Assembly: GCA_903822545.1 (NCBI GenBank) | Contig: CAIJPN010000068.1 | Location: forward strand, 1 to 64,000 | Reading direction: 5' to 3' | DNA from: an uncultured Anaerolineae bacterium | Lineage (GTDB): Bacteria; Chloroflexota; Anaerolineae; Anaerolineales; Villigracilaceae | DNA: 64,000 bases | In this document: piece after piece, positions 53,014-61,211 of the stretch | How positions within the stretch are numbered: the stretch's first letter is position 1 | How the letters are laid out: every line of letters begins with the position of its first letter | Translations under genes and position numbers: made by a program | The notes under the pieces: model-generated | Databases searched by the model: none | What the model saw: the letters and a program-made list of their open reading frames with translations, nothing else | Told to the model about the DNA's origin: nothing

Positions 53014-53739
53014 ATGCCCACCCCAGACGAACTAAAAACAGCCTTCAGTGAAGGCCAGCTTGAGCTAAAAGGACAGTTTACGCTCGGCTCAAACTATACC
53101 TTCCTGGTGCACGTGCTGCACGAAGGGCAGGATTTCCTGGCCGTCTACAAACCCGTCAAAGGTGAACAGCCGCTCTGGGACTTCCCCGAAAACAGCCTGG
53201 CCGGGCGTGAAGTCGCAGCCTACCTTATCAGCGAAGCCCTGGGATGGGGGCTGGTACCCTACACCATCATGCGCGCCGAAGGCCCCTTTGGCCCTGGCTC
53301 ACTCCAGCAATACATCCAGTACAACCCCAACTACCACTATTTCAACTTCAAAGACGATGATAAACAGCGCCTGCGGCCCGTGGCGCTGTTTGACCATCTC
53401 GCCAACAATGCCGACCGCAAAGGCAGCCACATCTTCTTTGAAAAAGGCACCCGCCATCTTTACGCCATTGATCACGGGCTGTGCTTTAATGCCGATGACA
53501 AACTACGGACAGTGATCTGGGATTTTGCAGAAGAACCCATCACACCGGACTTTTTATCGGCGCTGGAAAATCTCCACCGCCAACTGGAACCGCCCTCGCG
53601 CCTGCATACCGATCTATCGGCCTATCTCTCCCTGGAAGAGATTGCCGCGCTCAGCCAGCGCACCGAAAACCTGATCGTTACCGGCACCTTCCCGCCACCC
53701 CCGCGCGATCGCCGCGCCTTCCCCTACCCGCCGCTGTAA
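53014..53739 (+). CDS. TIGR03843/SCO1664 family protein (PI3/4-kinase-like fold)
   Basis: A 241-residue protein with features of a kinase-like fold: the GSNYTFLVHV strand, FLAVYKPVKGEQPLWDFP with a Lys in the place of the ATP-binding residue, AGREVAAYLISEALGWGLVP, FDHLANNADRKGSH as the catalytic loop and YAIDHGLCFN as the metal-binding strand. These blocks correspond to the SCO1664/TIGR03843 family, related to phosphatidylinositol 3/4-kinases and their bacterial relatives. Its substrate is unknown. It is the partner of the DUF3090 gene upstream. Confidence 0.82.
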   Translation: MPTPDELKTAFSEGQLELKGQFTLGSNYTFLVHVLHEGQDFLAVYKPVKGEQPLWDFPENSLAGREVAAYLISEALGWGLVPYTIMRAEGPFGPGSLQQYIQYNPNYHYFNFKDDDKQRLRPVALFDHLANNADRKGSHIFFEKGTRHLYAIDHGLCFNADDKLRTVIWDFAEEPITPDFLSALENLHRQLEPPSRLHTDLSAYLSLEEIAALSQRTENLIVTGTFPPPPRDRRAFPYPPL

Positions 53740-53785
53740 TCCCTTAACACAGATTTTCAACCTGCGCCACATTTTAGGAGACCAC

Positions 53786-54814
53786 ATGACCCATTACAAA
53801 ATCGCCCTGCTTGGCTTTGGCAACGTTGGCCGCGCCACCGCCGAACTTTTATTGCGCAAAGAAGCCGAACTGAAAGAACGCTACGGCATCACCTTCAGCG
53901 TCACCGGCATTGCCACCGGCTCCAAAGGCCGCGCCATCGACCCCCATGGCCTGGATCTGCCCAAAGTGCTCGAAGCCGCCAAAGCGGGCAAACCGCTCGA
54001 AGCCTTTTCGGCCATCCCATCGGCAGATTCGCTCGATTTCATCCAAAAATCGGGCGCAGATGTGCTCTTCGAGAACAGCCCCGTCAACTACGAGACCGGC
54101 CAGCCTGCCATCGACCACATCAAAACCGGGCTGAATTTGGGCATGTATGTGGCGACTGCCAATAAAGGGCCGGTTGTGCATGCCTGGCACGAACTCAAAG
54201 CCCTGGCAAAAGCCAAAAACCGGCAATTTTTCCACGAATCTTCGGTGATGGATGGCGCACCGATCTTTTCACTCTTCCGGGGTGCGCTGCCCGCCGCACA
54301 GTTGCTTGCATTCAAAGCCATTCTCAATTCCACCACCAACCTGATCTTGACCCGCATGGAAAACGGCGAGAGCTTCGACGACGCCGTGAAATATGCCCAA
54401 AAAATCGGCATCGCCGAAACCGACCCATCTGGCGATGTGGATGGTTGGGACGCCGCCATTAAAATCGCAGCGCTGGCAACGGTGCTGATGGACAAGCCGC
54501 TCAAACCGGCAGAGATCGAGCGCACCGGTATTCGCGGCATCACGCCCGGGATGATTGCCGATGCAAAAGCCCAGGGCAAACGCTACAAGCTGATCTGCAA
54601 TGCCACCCGCGAAGGCGATACCATCCACGGCAGGGTCGCACCAGAGATGGTTCCCATGTCCTCGCCGTTTTATAGTGTCGAGGGCACGACCTCCATCATC
54701 GAATTTGTCACTGATGTTTTGGGCAATCTGACCCTGATCGAATCTGACCCTGGCCCGCATACCACCGCTTATGGGCTGCTGGCCGATTTTGTGAATGCGG
54801 TACAGCCAGCATAA
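53786..54814 (+). CDS. hom: Homoserine dehydrogenase
   Basis: A 342-residue enzyme of the aspartate pathway that interconverts aspartate semialdehyde and homoserine with NAD(P)H. The N-terminal nucleotide motif is GFGNVGRATAEL; the active-site block ANKGPVVHAW contains the conserved Lys; the family signature ETDPSGDVDGWDAAIKIA is complete near residue 210. There is no C-terminal ACT domain, so feedback inhibition by threonine is less likely. TAGGAGACC precedes the ATG. The gene stands alone, 46 bases after the TIGR03843 gene. Confidence 0.92.
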   Translation: MTHYKIALLGFGNVGRATAELLLRKEAELKERYGITFSVTGIATGSKGRAIDPHGLDLPKVLEAAKAGKPLEAFSAIPSADSLDFIQKSGADVLFENSPVNYETGQPAIDHIKTGLNLGMYVATANKGPVVHAWHELKALAKAKNRQFFHESSVMDGAPIFSLFRGALPAAQLLAFKAILNSTTNLILTRMENGESFDDAVKYAQKIGIAETDPSGDVDGWDAAIKIAALATVLMDKPLKPAEIERTGIRGITPGMIADAKAQGKRYKLICNATREGDTIHGRVAPEMVPMSSPFYSVEGTTSIIEFVTDVLGNLTLIESDPGPHTTAYGLLADFVNAVQPA

Positions 54815-54824
54815 TTACCCCAAA

Positions 54825-54918
54825 GTAACGTCGACCCGTCCAGACACAACGGAATACTCTTTTGCAAGAAACCCTGGCACAAATGGATGACTTTTCACGC
54901 ATAATGGGTCGCCCCTAC
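54825..54918. repeat. Family A element, copy 6 (94 bp)
   Basis: Ends GTAACGTCGACCC and GGGTCGCCCCTAC; interior TTTGCAAGAAACCCTGGC matches the copy at 17181 in the same orientation. It fills the gap between hom and folK. Confidence 0.8.
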
Positions 54919-54933
54919 CATTTTTAGAGAAAT

Positions 54934-55419
54934 ATGAATCATACCGTCTACATCGCCCTCGGAACTAACCTCGGCGACCGGCTGGAAAACCTGCGCGCGG
55001 CGCTGGATGCTTTGGCGCCAAAAGTGCATATCCTGGCCAAATCAGCGATCTATGAGACGCCGCCCTGGGGAGTGACGGATCAACCCGCGTTCTTGAATAT
55101 GGTGGTGAAGGCTGCCTCGGCGCTGGAGCCAGGCGGGTTACTGGATTTTCTCAAGGCGTTGGAAACCGGCCTGGGACGCGTTCCCAGCTTTCGAAACGGG
55201 CCACGGTTGATCGACCTGGACATCCTGTTTTTCGATGACCTGGTGGTGGATACTGCCCCGCTGGTGATTCCGCATCCGCGGTTGCATGAGCGCGCGTTTG
55301 TGCTGGTGCCGCTGGCTGATGTTGCGCCAGAACTTGTTCATCCGCTGCTGGGCGTCAGCGTGGCTCGGCTTCTCGAAACGGTGGACCGGCGCGGAGTGGA
55401 AATTTTCCGCGCTGGATGA
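54934..55419 (+). CDS. folK: 2-amino-4-hydroxy-6-hydroxymethyldihydropteridine pyrophosphokinase (HPPK)
   Basis: A 161-residue folate-pathway enzyme that transfers pyrophosphate from ATP to 6-hydroxymethyl-7,8-dihydropterin. The start IALGTNLGDRLENLRAALD, ETPPWGVTDQPAFLNMVV and the metal/ATP block GPRLIDLDILFFDD, then IPHPRLHERAFVLVPLAD are all diagnostic. No other folate genes are adjacent. The ATG lies 15 bases after a family A element and has only a weak AGAGAAA before it. Confidence 0.95.
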   Translation: MNHTVYIALGTNLGDRLENLRAALDALAPKVHILAKSAIYETPPWGVTDQPAFLNMVVKAASALEPGGLLDFLKALETGLGRVPSFRNGPRLIDLDILFFDDLVVDTAPLVIPHPRLHERAFVLVPLADVAPELVHPLLGVSVARLLETVDRRGVEIFRAG

Positions 55420-55437
55420 TCTTGGTGTGTGATGTCT

Positions 55438-55463
55438 GCCCGGGTTTTGGGGAATGCCCGGGC
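55438..55463 (+). terminator. Weak hairpin after folK
   Basis: GCCCGGG (55438-55444) and CCCGGGC (55457-55463) around a 12-base loop; no T tract follows. Confidence 0.35.
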
Positions 55464-55501
55464 GTTGTATCCCTTTCCGATCCCCAAAAAAGGAGATTTT
55501 T

Positions 55502-56191
55502 ATGAAGGTTGAGATTCTATACCAGCCATCTTATTCACTGGCAGTTGTTAAGCTGGATCCCAATGAGCAAATCCGGGCGGAAGCCGGGGCGATGGTGAGT
55601 ATGAGCAGCGGGATCAGTGTGGAAACCCGCGCTGAGGGGGGCTTTTTTTCATCGTTGGCGCGCTCGGTGCTGGGCGGTGAGTCGTTTTTCCAGAATTTTT
55701 TTGTGGCTCCATCCTCTGGTGGTGAGATTACGCTGGCGCCTGACCTGCCTGGTGATGTGGTGTTGCTTGAGTTGAAGGATCAGAAGTATATGCTGCAATC
55801 GGGGTCGTATATGGCTTCGGAGAGTGGTGTGAAGCTGGATGCCAAGATTAGCGCGAAGGCGTTTTTGTCGGCTGAAGGGATTTCGATGCTGGAGGCGAGC
55901 GGTTCGGGTAAGCTGCTGGTGTCTTCGTATGGCGCGATTTTTGAGCGTGAGTTGAAGGCTGGTGATAAGTATATTGTGGATACGACTCACCTGGTGGCGT
56001 TTGACGCGACGATTGGTGTGGAGACCAAGCCGATTGGCGGTTTTAAGGCGACGGTTTTGAGCGGCGAGGGCCTGGTGGTGGAGTTGACCGGCCCGGGTAA
56101 GGTGTATATGCAAACGCGTTCGCCTAAGGCGCTGATTAATTGGATTATCCCCCAGTTGCCGAAGCAGACGAGTTCTAGTAATAATGGTTAG
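55502..56191 (+). CDS. AIM24/TIGR00266 family protein
   Basis: A 229-residue all-beta protein of the AIM24 (TIGR00266) family, a tubby-like fold with unknown biochemical function. Recognisable blocks are LDPNEQIRAEAGAMVSMSSG at the start, ESFFQNFFVAPSSGGEITLAP, the FLSAEGISMLEASGSGKLLV strand and GPGKVYMQTRSP near the end. AAAGGAG is 8 bases before the ATG; an in-frame start at 55454 would add 16 residues. Codon endings shift to G and T in this gene compared with its C-rich neighbours, which may reflect high expression or transfer. Confidence 0.88.
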   Translation: MKVEILYQPSYSLAVVKLDPNEQIRAEAGAMVSMSSGISVETRAEGGFFSSLARSVLGGESFFQNFFVAPSSGGEITLAPDLPGDVVLLELKDQKYMLQSGSYMASESGVKLDAKISAKAFLSAEGISMLEASGSGKLLVSSYGAIFERELKAGDKYIVDTTHLVAFDATIGVETKPIGGFKATVLSGEGLVVELTGPGKVYMQTRSPKALINWIIPQLPKQTSSSNNG

Positions 56192-56214
56192 AGCCTGAAA
56201 GAAGTTCACAGCAA

Positions 56215-56257
56215 ACAATAATCCCCAAGGTTTATCTTTGGGGATTGTTGTTTTTTA
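56215..56257 (+). terminator. Intrinsic terminator after the AIM24 gene
   Basis: ACAATAATCCCCAA (56215-56228) pairs with TTGGGGATTGTTGT (56238-56251) with one wobble pair, followed by TTTTTAT. It overlaps the end of the convergent membrane-protein gene (56232). Confidence 0.85.
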
Positions 56258-58313
56258 TATCCGGATCAGGGGCTTGTTTGCAGAAAACAGTGCCAATCAA
56301 TTCAGACATTTCACTGGAAAACTGGTAGCCTGAATTTTGCATGGATGTAAAATTCTGGCAGGCAAGCTGGCGATAGAATGGATGGGTATTAATCACTGTG
56401 GAGAGTTGTTTCACGGATTTCACATCACCGGCCAGGGCGTAAGCTTGCAGGAAAGGCATCCATTCAACCTGGTCAACTGGGCGATAATCTTGGGCTTCTG
56501 CCTGTTTTGCCAGGCGGATAATTTCGTCCCAGTCGCCTTTTTGGCGAGCCAGGTCTGCTTTTTGGTAATAGTAGCACCACTGGTGGGGAGGTTCCGCGCC
56601 AATGGCGTAGGTTGGGATTTTGTATTGCTCTTTTTCGGTTGAAATGTTTTTAGTTTTTGAGTTCTGGTAGCTGGCATGTACCAAAGGATCATCGTTGATA
56701 GAAATATCGGGCCAGCGAGGATCAATTGTATGCATGCATGAGCCATAGATCGGCTGACTCATTATGAGCATTTTTTGATAGTCGTAATGAGTTACGGCAT
56801 TTTTGATGACCAGGTCGGTGACTTTGATGTTACGTTCGCCGCGAATGATTTCCAGTTTGGAATCTTGCTCCAGGCGGGATGCTGCTATGGGTACGTTGAT
56901 TGGTGATTGACCCTGGAATTCATCGGCATAAATGAAGTTTGCCGGTCCCCAGACAATATCGTTCTCATCCAGGTAATTTAGCTCGGGATACAAGGCCACC
57001 AGCAAGGTATCGTTTTTGATTTCTGGCGCACGCCAGATCACTTGCCACCAAAATTCGGAGATGGTTTTTTCTTCTCGAACGGCCCGGGCAGCCAATCCGT
57101 GTTGGGATAGAATACCCAATCCAATGGCGAGAGCTAAAAACAAAAAGCGAATGTTTTTTTGATTGATGGATGAAAGCAGGCCAAAGAAGAAAATAATCCC
57201 GGCCAGGGATGCGGGGAGGGTGTATTGCGAAGTCCGCTCAAAAGCTACTACGCGATTGGCAAAGACAACCGGGAAAACACCTGCGAGAGCGCCTAAAAGG
57301 CCAATCAGGAGCAATTCTTTGTTCCAAGATGTTGAGTCTTGCTCGTGAACATCGTCACTCAGGGATTTGTGGGCCCAATATAGCAGCAGGAGTGATCCAA
57401 GGGTGAAAACCATGCCCAGGAGTATATCGCGCAGGCGGTTGCCAGGAAAGTTGGTCTGGAAAGGCACAAACCAGGGCATGATGGTGACGTTTAGGATGCT
57501 GTGAATAATGTCTATGCTACGCCAGGCCAGCGTGACAGGTGAACTGATTAACTGGATGATCTGCACACTGGCATCCTGGGCTTTGCGCCAGTTATCGAAG
57601 AAAAACTGGTACCAGATGAAAAAAGCGGTTGGGATGATCAGGAAGATGGCAGATTTTTTTAGGGTGGAAGTTGCCGTTGAAACGGCAGGCTGCTGCGGGT
57701 TCTGGTGATGGATGTAGAGGTAAATGCACAGGATGCGGAAAGCTTCCATCCCGATGGCGTATTCAACCAGGGCGAGGTAAATCCAGCCGGAAAAGATGGC
57801 GAAAATTGTCCAGGTCGCTCGCCGGGAAAGCATTTCACTCTGGATTGCTTTAAGTGTAAATGCAATCGACAAAACTTGTAGGCTGACACTAAGTACATAT
57901 GGCTGGAATTCGAACCCAGAAACCCACCACATAAAGCCAGGGAATACGATAAAGAGGCAGGCCAGGTAAAAATTAGATTGTCGGCGGCCAGGCCAGAGCA
58001 GGTTGAAAAGCCAAATGGCCGCGAGCCCGCCAGCGAGACGCGTAAGATATTCAACGATATGGTAAGGGAAGGGATTCAGGCCGAACCAGGTATAGTAAAG
58101 CGCATATAACGGCCCTCGGATAGGACGGGTATGCAAAGCAATATCAATAAAAATGCGCGGCCCTGAGACAAGTGCACCATACAGGAAGTACCAATCATCG
58201 CGGTAATATAAGAGTTCGCCAATACGCGGTAAGTAGGTAAAGCCTGAAATTAAAGTCAATAACAGGGTTTCAAGCCAGTATGGTTTTTTGAAGATTCTCA
58301 AGAGCCTGCGCAT
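56232..58313 (-). CDS. GT-C-like membrane glycosyltransferase or surface-glycan membrane protein
   Basis: A 693-residue membrane protein with roughly eleven hydrophobic segments in the first 420 residues and a soluble C-terminal half of about 250 residues. After the first segment, YRDDWYFLYG places an acidic DD pair where GT-C transferases have their catalytic acid. The C-terminal part shows helical repeat-like segments (QKADLARQKGDWDEIIRLAK), perhaps TPR-like. It is the last gene of a cluster with a sulfotransferase and a capsule-type transferase. Assignment to a defined family is not possible by eye. Confidence 0.75.
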   Translation of the reverse strand: MRRLLRIFKKPYWLETLLLTLISGFTYLPRIGELLYYRDDWYFLYGALVSGPRIFIDIALHTRPIRGPLYALYYTWFGLNPFPYHIVEYLTRLAGGLAAIWLFNLLWPGRRQSNFYLACLFIVFPGFMWWVSGFEFQPYVLSVSLQVLSIAFTLKAIQSEMLSRRATWTIFAIFSGWIYLALVEYAIGMEAFRILCIYLYIHHQNPQQPAVSTATSTLKKSAIFLIIPTAFFIWYQFFFDNWRKAQDASVQIIQLISSPVTLAWRSIDIIHSILNVTIMPWFVPFQTNFPGNRLRDILLGMVFTLGSLLLLYWAHKSLSDDVHEQDSTSWNKELLLIGLLGALAGVFPVVFANRVVAFERTSQYTLPASLAGIIFFFGLLSSINQKNIRFLFLALAIGLGILSQHGLAARAVREEKTISEFWWQVIWRAPEIKNDTLLVALYPELNYLDENDIVWGPANFIYADEFQGQSPINVPIAASRLEQDSKLEIIRGERNIKVTDLVIKNAVTHYDYQKMLIMSQPIYGSCMHTIDPRWPDISINDDPLVHASYQNSKTKNISTEKEQYKIPTYAIGAEPPHQWCYYYQKADLARQKGDWDEIIRLAKQAEAQDYRPVDQVEWMPFLQAYALAGDVKSVKQLSTVINTHPFYRQLACQNFTSMQNSGYQFSSEMSELIGTVFCKQAPDPDIKNNNPQR

Positions 58314-58345
58314 ACAACTCCAATGAATTGGCGGCTTGCAAATTT

Positions 58346-59281
58346 TTACCAGTTGTTGTCTTTCTCATACCCCAGCCTGATCAATAAGTCCCCGGCTACA
58401 TCTTTGAAGATGGTTTTGTGCTCGTCTTTGAAGTATTTTTTCCACTCGCCGGTTTTGCCGGATCGGAAGGTGGGGGATTTTTGGGGGTTGATGGCGGTTT
58501 CCAGCGATTGGGAAATGGTAATTGGGTCAATTGCCAAGGGCGCGCGTGCCAGGAAATGTTTAATAATACGATCCAGTGTGCCGGGGCGGTCGTGGATGAA
58601 GTCTTCGAAGTGGATTTCAAGCACCTGGGGCTGGCCGAGCCAGCCCAGGTAGGGCGCGAAGCGGGCGGCGATGTCGGGGAATTCGACATTTGCCATCACC
58701 CCTACCCCATCTCCCGGTGGGAGAGGGGAAATCACCCTTCCCCCTATGGGGGAGGGGCCGGGGGTGAGGGAAGGAATGCCCAATATGCTGGTCTTGAGCC
58801 GCGCATCAAAATTAGGCAGGGATTGGTAGTAGGCGTGGTGGACGTGGTTCTTTTCCATTTCGGTGACGTAGAAAACGTGTGAAACGGCCACATCACGTGG
58901 GTCGCGGTAGATAAAGTAGGGTACGAAAGCCGCTGTCAGCACTCGTTGGCTGGCTTCGGGCGAGGCAAACAGATGGGCGGATGTCACATCTAGCGGGTGG
59001 AGTGATTCGAGCCAGGCGATTGTCTCGGCGCTGGAGCGTTTGCGGCCTGTGTTGCCATCATATTGGGCGTAGAACGAGTGCAATCGGCGCGAAAACGGGG
59101 CAACATCTGAAAAGCCGAGCAAAACCTGGTCGAGCAGGTGTGTGCCACTTTTGGGGAAGGAAATGCCCAGGAGAATTGGCCAGCCAGCTGTTGGGGGGGG
59201 GGTGGATGCGAATTTAACCCGCTGGGCGAGTTTTTCGGTCTGGTAGACAGTCTGGCGCAGGAGTTGGCGAAGGTTAGGCAT
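58346..59281 (-). CDS. Sulfotransferase family protein with an in-frame repeat insertion
   Basis: A 311-residue PAPS-dependent sulfotransferase-like protein. The 5'-phosphosulfate loop is ISFPKSGTHLLDQ near 40-52; the 3'-phosphate motif is YRDPRDVAVSH near 125-135; a C-terminal GKTGEWKKYF segment matches the family GxxGxWK block. Residues 171-196 (SLTPGPSPIGGRVISPLPPG and the next six) are encoded by a family B repeat, so the gene carries a foreign-looking Pro/Gly-rich loop without losing its frame. It is likely to sulfate surface glycans made by the neighbours. Confidence 0.85.
   Translation of the reverse strand: MPNLRQLLRQTVYQTEKLAQRVKFASTPPPTAGWPILLGISFPKSGTHLLDQVLLGFSDVAPFSRRLHSFYAQYDGNTGRKRSSAETIAWLESLHPLDVTSAHLFASPEASQRVLTAAFVPYFIYRDPRDVAVSHVFYVTEMEKNHVHHAYYQSLPNFDARLKTSILGIPSLTPGPSPIGGRVISPLPPGDGVGVMANVEFPDIAARFAPYLGWLGQPQVLEIHFEDFIHDRPGTLDRIIKHFLARAPLAIDPITISQSLETAINPQKSPTFRSGKTGEWKKYFKDEHKTIFKDVAGDLLIRLGYEKDNNW
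58694..58770. repeat. Family B GC-rich repeat, copy 4 (inside the sulfotransferase gene)
   Basis: C-rich and G-rich half-sites in the same arrangement as copies at 4671, 5794 and 7029 (ends ATCACCCCTACCCC and GGGGGTGAGGG). It is wholly within the coding region at codons 171-196. Confidence 0.8.
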
Positions 59282-59292
59282 AAAAACCTTTT

Positions 59293-59361
59293 CACCGCAG
59301 AGCCACAGAGTTCACGGAGATTTTTTTGATGATTTTCTCTCCGCGCTCTCCGTGTTTCCGT
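59293..59361. repeat. Family C inverted repeat (second copy)
   Basis: CCGCAGAGCCACAGAGTTCA and, after a T-rich centre, CTCTCCGTGTTTCCGTGG form an imperfect inverted repeat between the sulfotransferase and capsule-type transferase genes, related to the one at 50549. Confidence 0.5.
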
Positions 59362-59366
59362 GGTTA

Positions 59367-61022
59367 TTATTCTTCCAGCAAGAAATCGCCGTTTTCGAGC
59401 AGTCCCCTGGTGATGGTCTGGATGGCGGGCGATTTCAGCAGGTTGTGTGGGTCGAAGAGTTTGAGTTTGGCGTGGGTGGTGCGAATGCCGGTTTCGAGGA
59501 AGTCGCCAAAGGGCAGGGATGTGCGGAAAAGCTGGTAGTACAGGAAGCGCCGCCCGTTGCGGCGGAATTCGGCGGGGGGTTCGATTTTTTCGGCTTTCAG
59601 GAAATTTTCCAGCGTGGCGCAGTATTCAGCAACTGATTGCGGGAAGAATACGCTCGGGTATTGGGTAAAGCGGGCTTTCCCGGCGCTCAAGACCGCTGCG
59701 CCCATGATGGTGGCTTCCAACCCGATGGTGGAGTTATAGATCATGACGAATTTAGAGCGCTGGATCAGTTCGTAGGAGCTTAAGTGCTCATGTGGCGGCA
59801 CAAATATCACGTTTGGCAGGTCGGCGGCGCGGCGGCTGGCAACCCACCCGGCCACGGTTTCGAGGCTGGCTTTGCGAATGCGGGTTTCGTCAGGGTGGGC
59901 GCGGATGATGAAGAGCGTTTCGGGGTGGGCGCGGGCGGTTTCCAGCACCAGGTCGAGCCAGGCGAACATATCGGTGAAAACCGTGTTGGCGTGGGGCTGG
60001 CTGGTGTCGAAGATGACGTTGGTGAAAACGGGGATAATTTGTTTGAATTTTTCGGCCCTGGCGATGAATTCGGCATCCAGGCCTTTTATCGAGGGCCAGA
60101 ATTTGACCCCGGCCATGCTGAAGTTGCCCTGGAAGCGCTTTTCGAGATACGCATCCAGCCGGGCATTCTGCGCCTCGGTCAGGTCAAAGCTTTCGGGGAT
60201 GGTGATGGGGTAGGCAGTGGATTCGCCCTCGGTGAAAAATCCGGTGATGGGTTGGAGTCCAACCTCGTGGGAGATGACTCTTAGCCCGCGCTTTTTTGCC
60301 ACCCATTTGGCAGTTGCTTCGGGGTAGAACTGCCCGTTAAACACCACGACAAGCTGAGGGGCGGTCAAATCCAGGAAGTGCTCGAAGCGTTGGGCCAGGC
60401 TGAACGCGGAGAGCATGTATTCGCGCAGGAAAAATCTTGTCGCGTCATCATCCACCAGATTGTGACGCCGCAAAATCCAGCGCAGGCCGGGCAGGACGAG
60501 CGCGCCGAGGGGCAGGCCTTCCCAGTTGAAGGTTGAAAGGTTGGAAAGCGGCAGGTTTTTTAATGCGTTTTCGAGGGCGGGGTCGCGGTGGAAGGTAAAG
60601 TGAGTGACTGTTGTTTGGTTGTCCGGTTGTCTGGTTGGCTGGATGGCCGGATAACCGGATAATGGATGAACTGGAACGCCGGTATACAAAGTTTTCGATT
60701 GATATACACACGAGCGGCAGGGCGGTTGTTTGGATGGGTTGTCGCGGTCGGTGCCAAGCACACAGCGGCTCATGCCGTGGTCGCAGGCGAAGTAGGCGAC
60801 CGGGATGCCTTGCAGGCGCAGGCCCCAGCTTGTCAGCAGGTGGAAGGCGCTGTTCCACGAAAGGTCGTCGATGCCGCTGGATGCTTTGAAGAAGGCGATT
60901 GGGCGGGTAGCGCGGGGGGTGGGTGCGGCTTTTGCCACGCGCAAGGCCATGGTGGCGATGCGGGCGTTGTTGATGTGTCGGGCTATGCGGCGCAGGATGT
61001 TTTGGGTGTAGAAATCTTTCAT
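59367..61022 (-). CDS. Capsule polysaccharide biosynthesis-type glycosyltransferase
   Basis: A 551-residue protein. The C-terminal two thirds have the look of the capsule synthesis/KpsC-type GT-B fold: LVVVFNGQFYPEATAKWVAKK, IIPVFTNVIFDTSQPH, LFIIRAHPDE, VIFVPPHEHLSSYELI and YNSTIGLEATIMG. Residues about 122-150 contain an odd Gln/Pro/Thr-rich stretch (GYPAIQPTRQPDNQTTV) encoded by a low-complexity repeat at 60605-60665. The start at 61022 was chosen because the preceding frame overlaps the promoter area; a TACAAT box lies 8 bases before the ATG, so the leader is at most one or two bases. Confidence 0.75.
   Translation of the reverse strand: MKDFYTQNILRRIARHINNARIATMALRVAKAAPTPRATRPIAFFKASSGIDDLSWNSAFHLLTSWGLRLQGIPVAYFACDHGMSRCVLGTDRDNPSKQPPCRSCVYQSKTLYTGVPVHPLSGYPAIQPTRQPDNQTTVTHFTFHRDPALENALKNLPLSNLSTFNWEGLPLGALVLPGLRWILRRHNLVDDDATRFFLREYMLSAFSLAQRFEHFLDLTAPQLVVVFNGQFYPEATAKWVAKKRGLRVISHEVGLQPITGFFTEGESTAYPITIPESFDLTEAQNARLDAYLEKRFQGNFSMAGVKFWPSIKGLDAEFIARAEKFKQIIPVFTNVIFDTSQPHANTVFTDMFAWLDLVLETARAHPETLFIIRAHPDETRIRKASLETVAGWVASRRAADLPNVIFVPPHEHLSSYELIQRSKFVMIYNSTIGLEATIMGAAVLSAGKARFTQYPSVFFPQSVAEYCATLENFLKAEKIEPPAEFRRNGRRFLYYQLFRTSLPFGDFLETGIRTTHAKLKLFDPHNLLKSPAIQTITRGLLENGDFLLEE
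60605..60665. repeat. Low-complexity GGTTGTCCGGTTGT-type repeat within the transferase gene
   Basis: Degenerate tandem units of GGTTG, GGATGG and CCGGATAA run through this stretch on the + strand. On the coding strand they give the Gln/Pro/Thr-rich insert. The reading frame is kept. Confidence 0.6.
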
Positions 61023-61175
61023 CGGGGCGTATTGTATCAGAAGCGGAATGATCGTTTTCCGTATCTTGATGTTATCGGGGAGTGAAAAATCCAGGGCTTC
61101 CTGAACGTTGTGGTGGTGCGATGCACTCGCGGCGCAAATTCCCTTTAGCAAGTCCTGGTTAAAAACCTCCGGCGT

Positions 61176-61205
61176 TTGCCAGGGTTTGCCATTATACGCT
61201 ACAAT
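61176..61205 (+). promoter_or_regulatory. Promoter for the cysteine-cluster gene, leaderless
   Basis: TTGCCA (61176-61181), an 18-base spacer and TACAAT (61200-61205). Six bases separate TACAAT from the ATG at 61212, the same geometry as at the dnaG/M23 promoter. Confidence 0.6.
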
Positions 61206-61211
61206 TTACTC

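Noticed and set aside
57905-57925. tRNA T-loop-like GAATTCGAACCC
   Set aside because: It is inside the membrane-protein gene and no acceptor, D or anticodon stem can be built around it.
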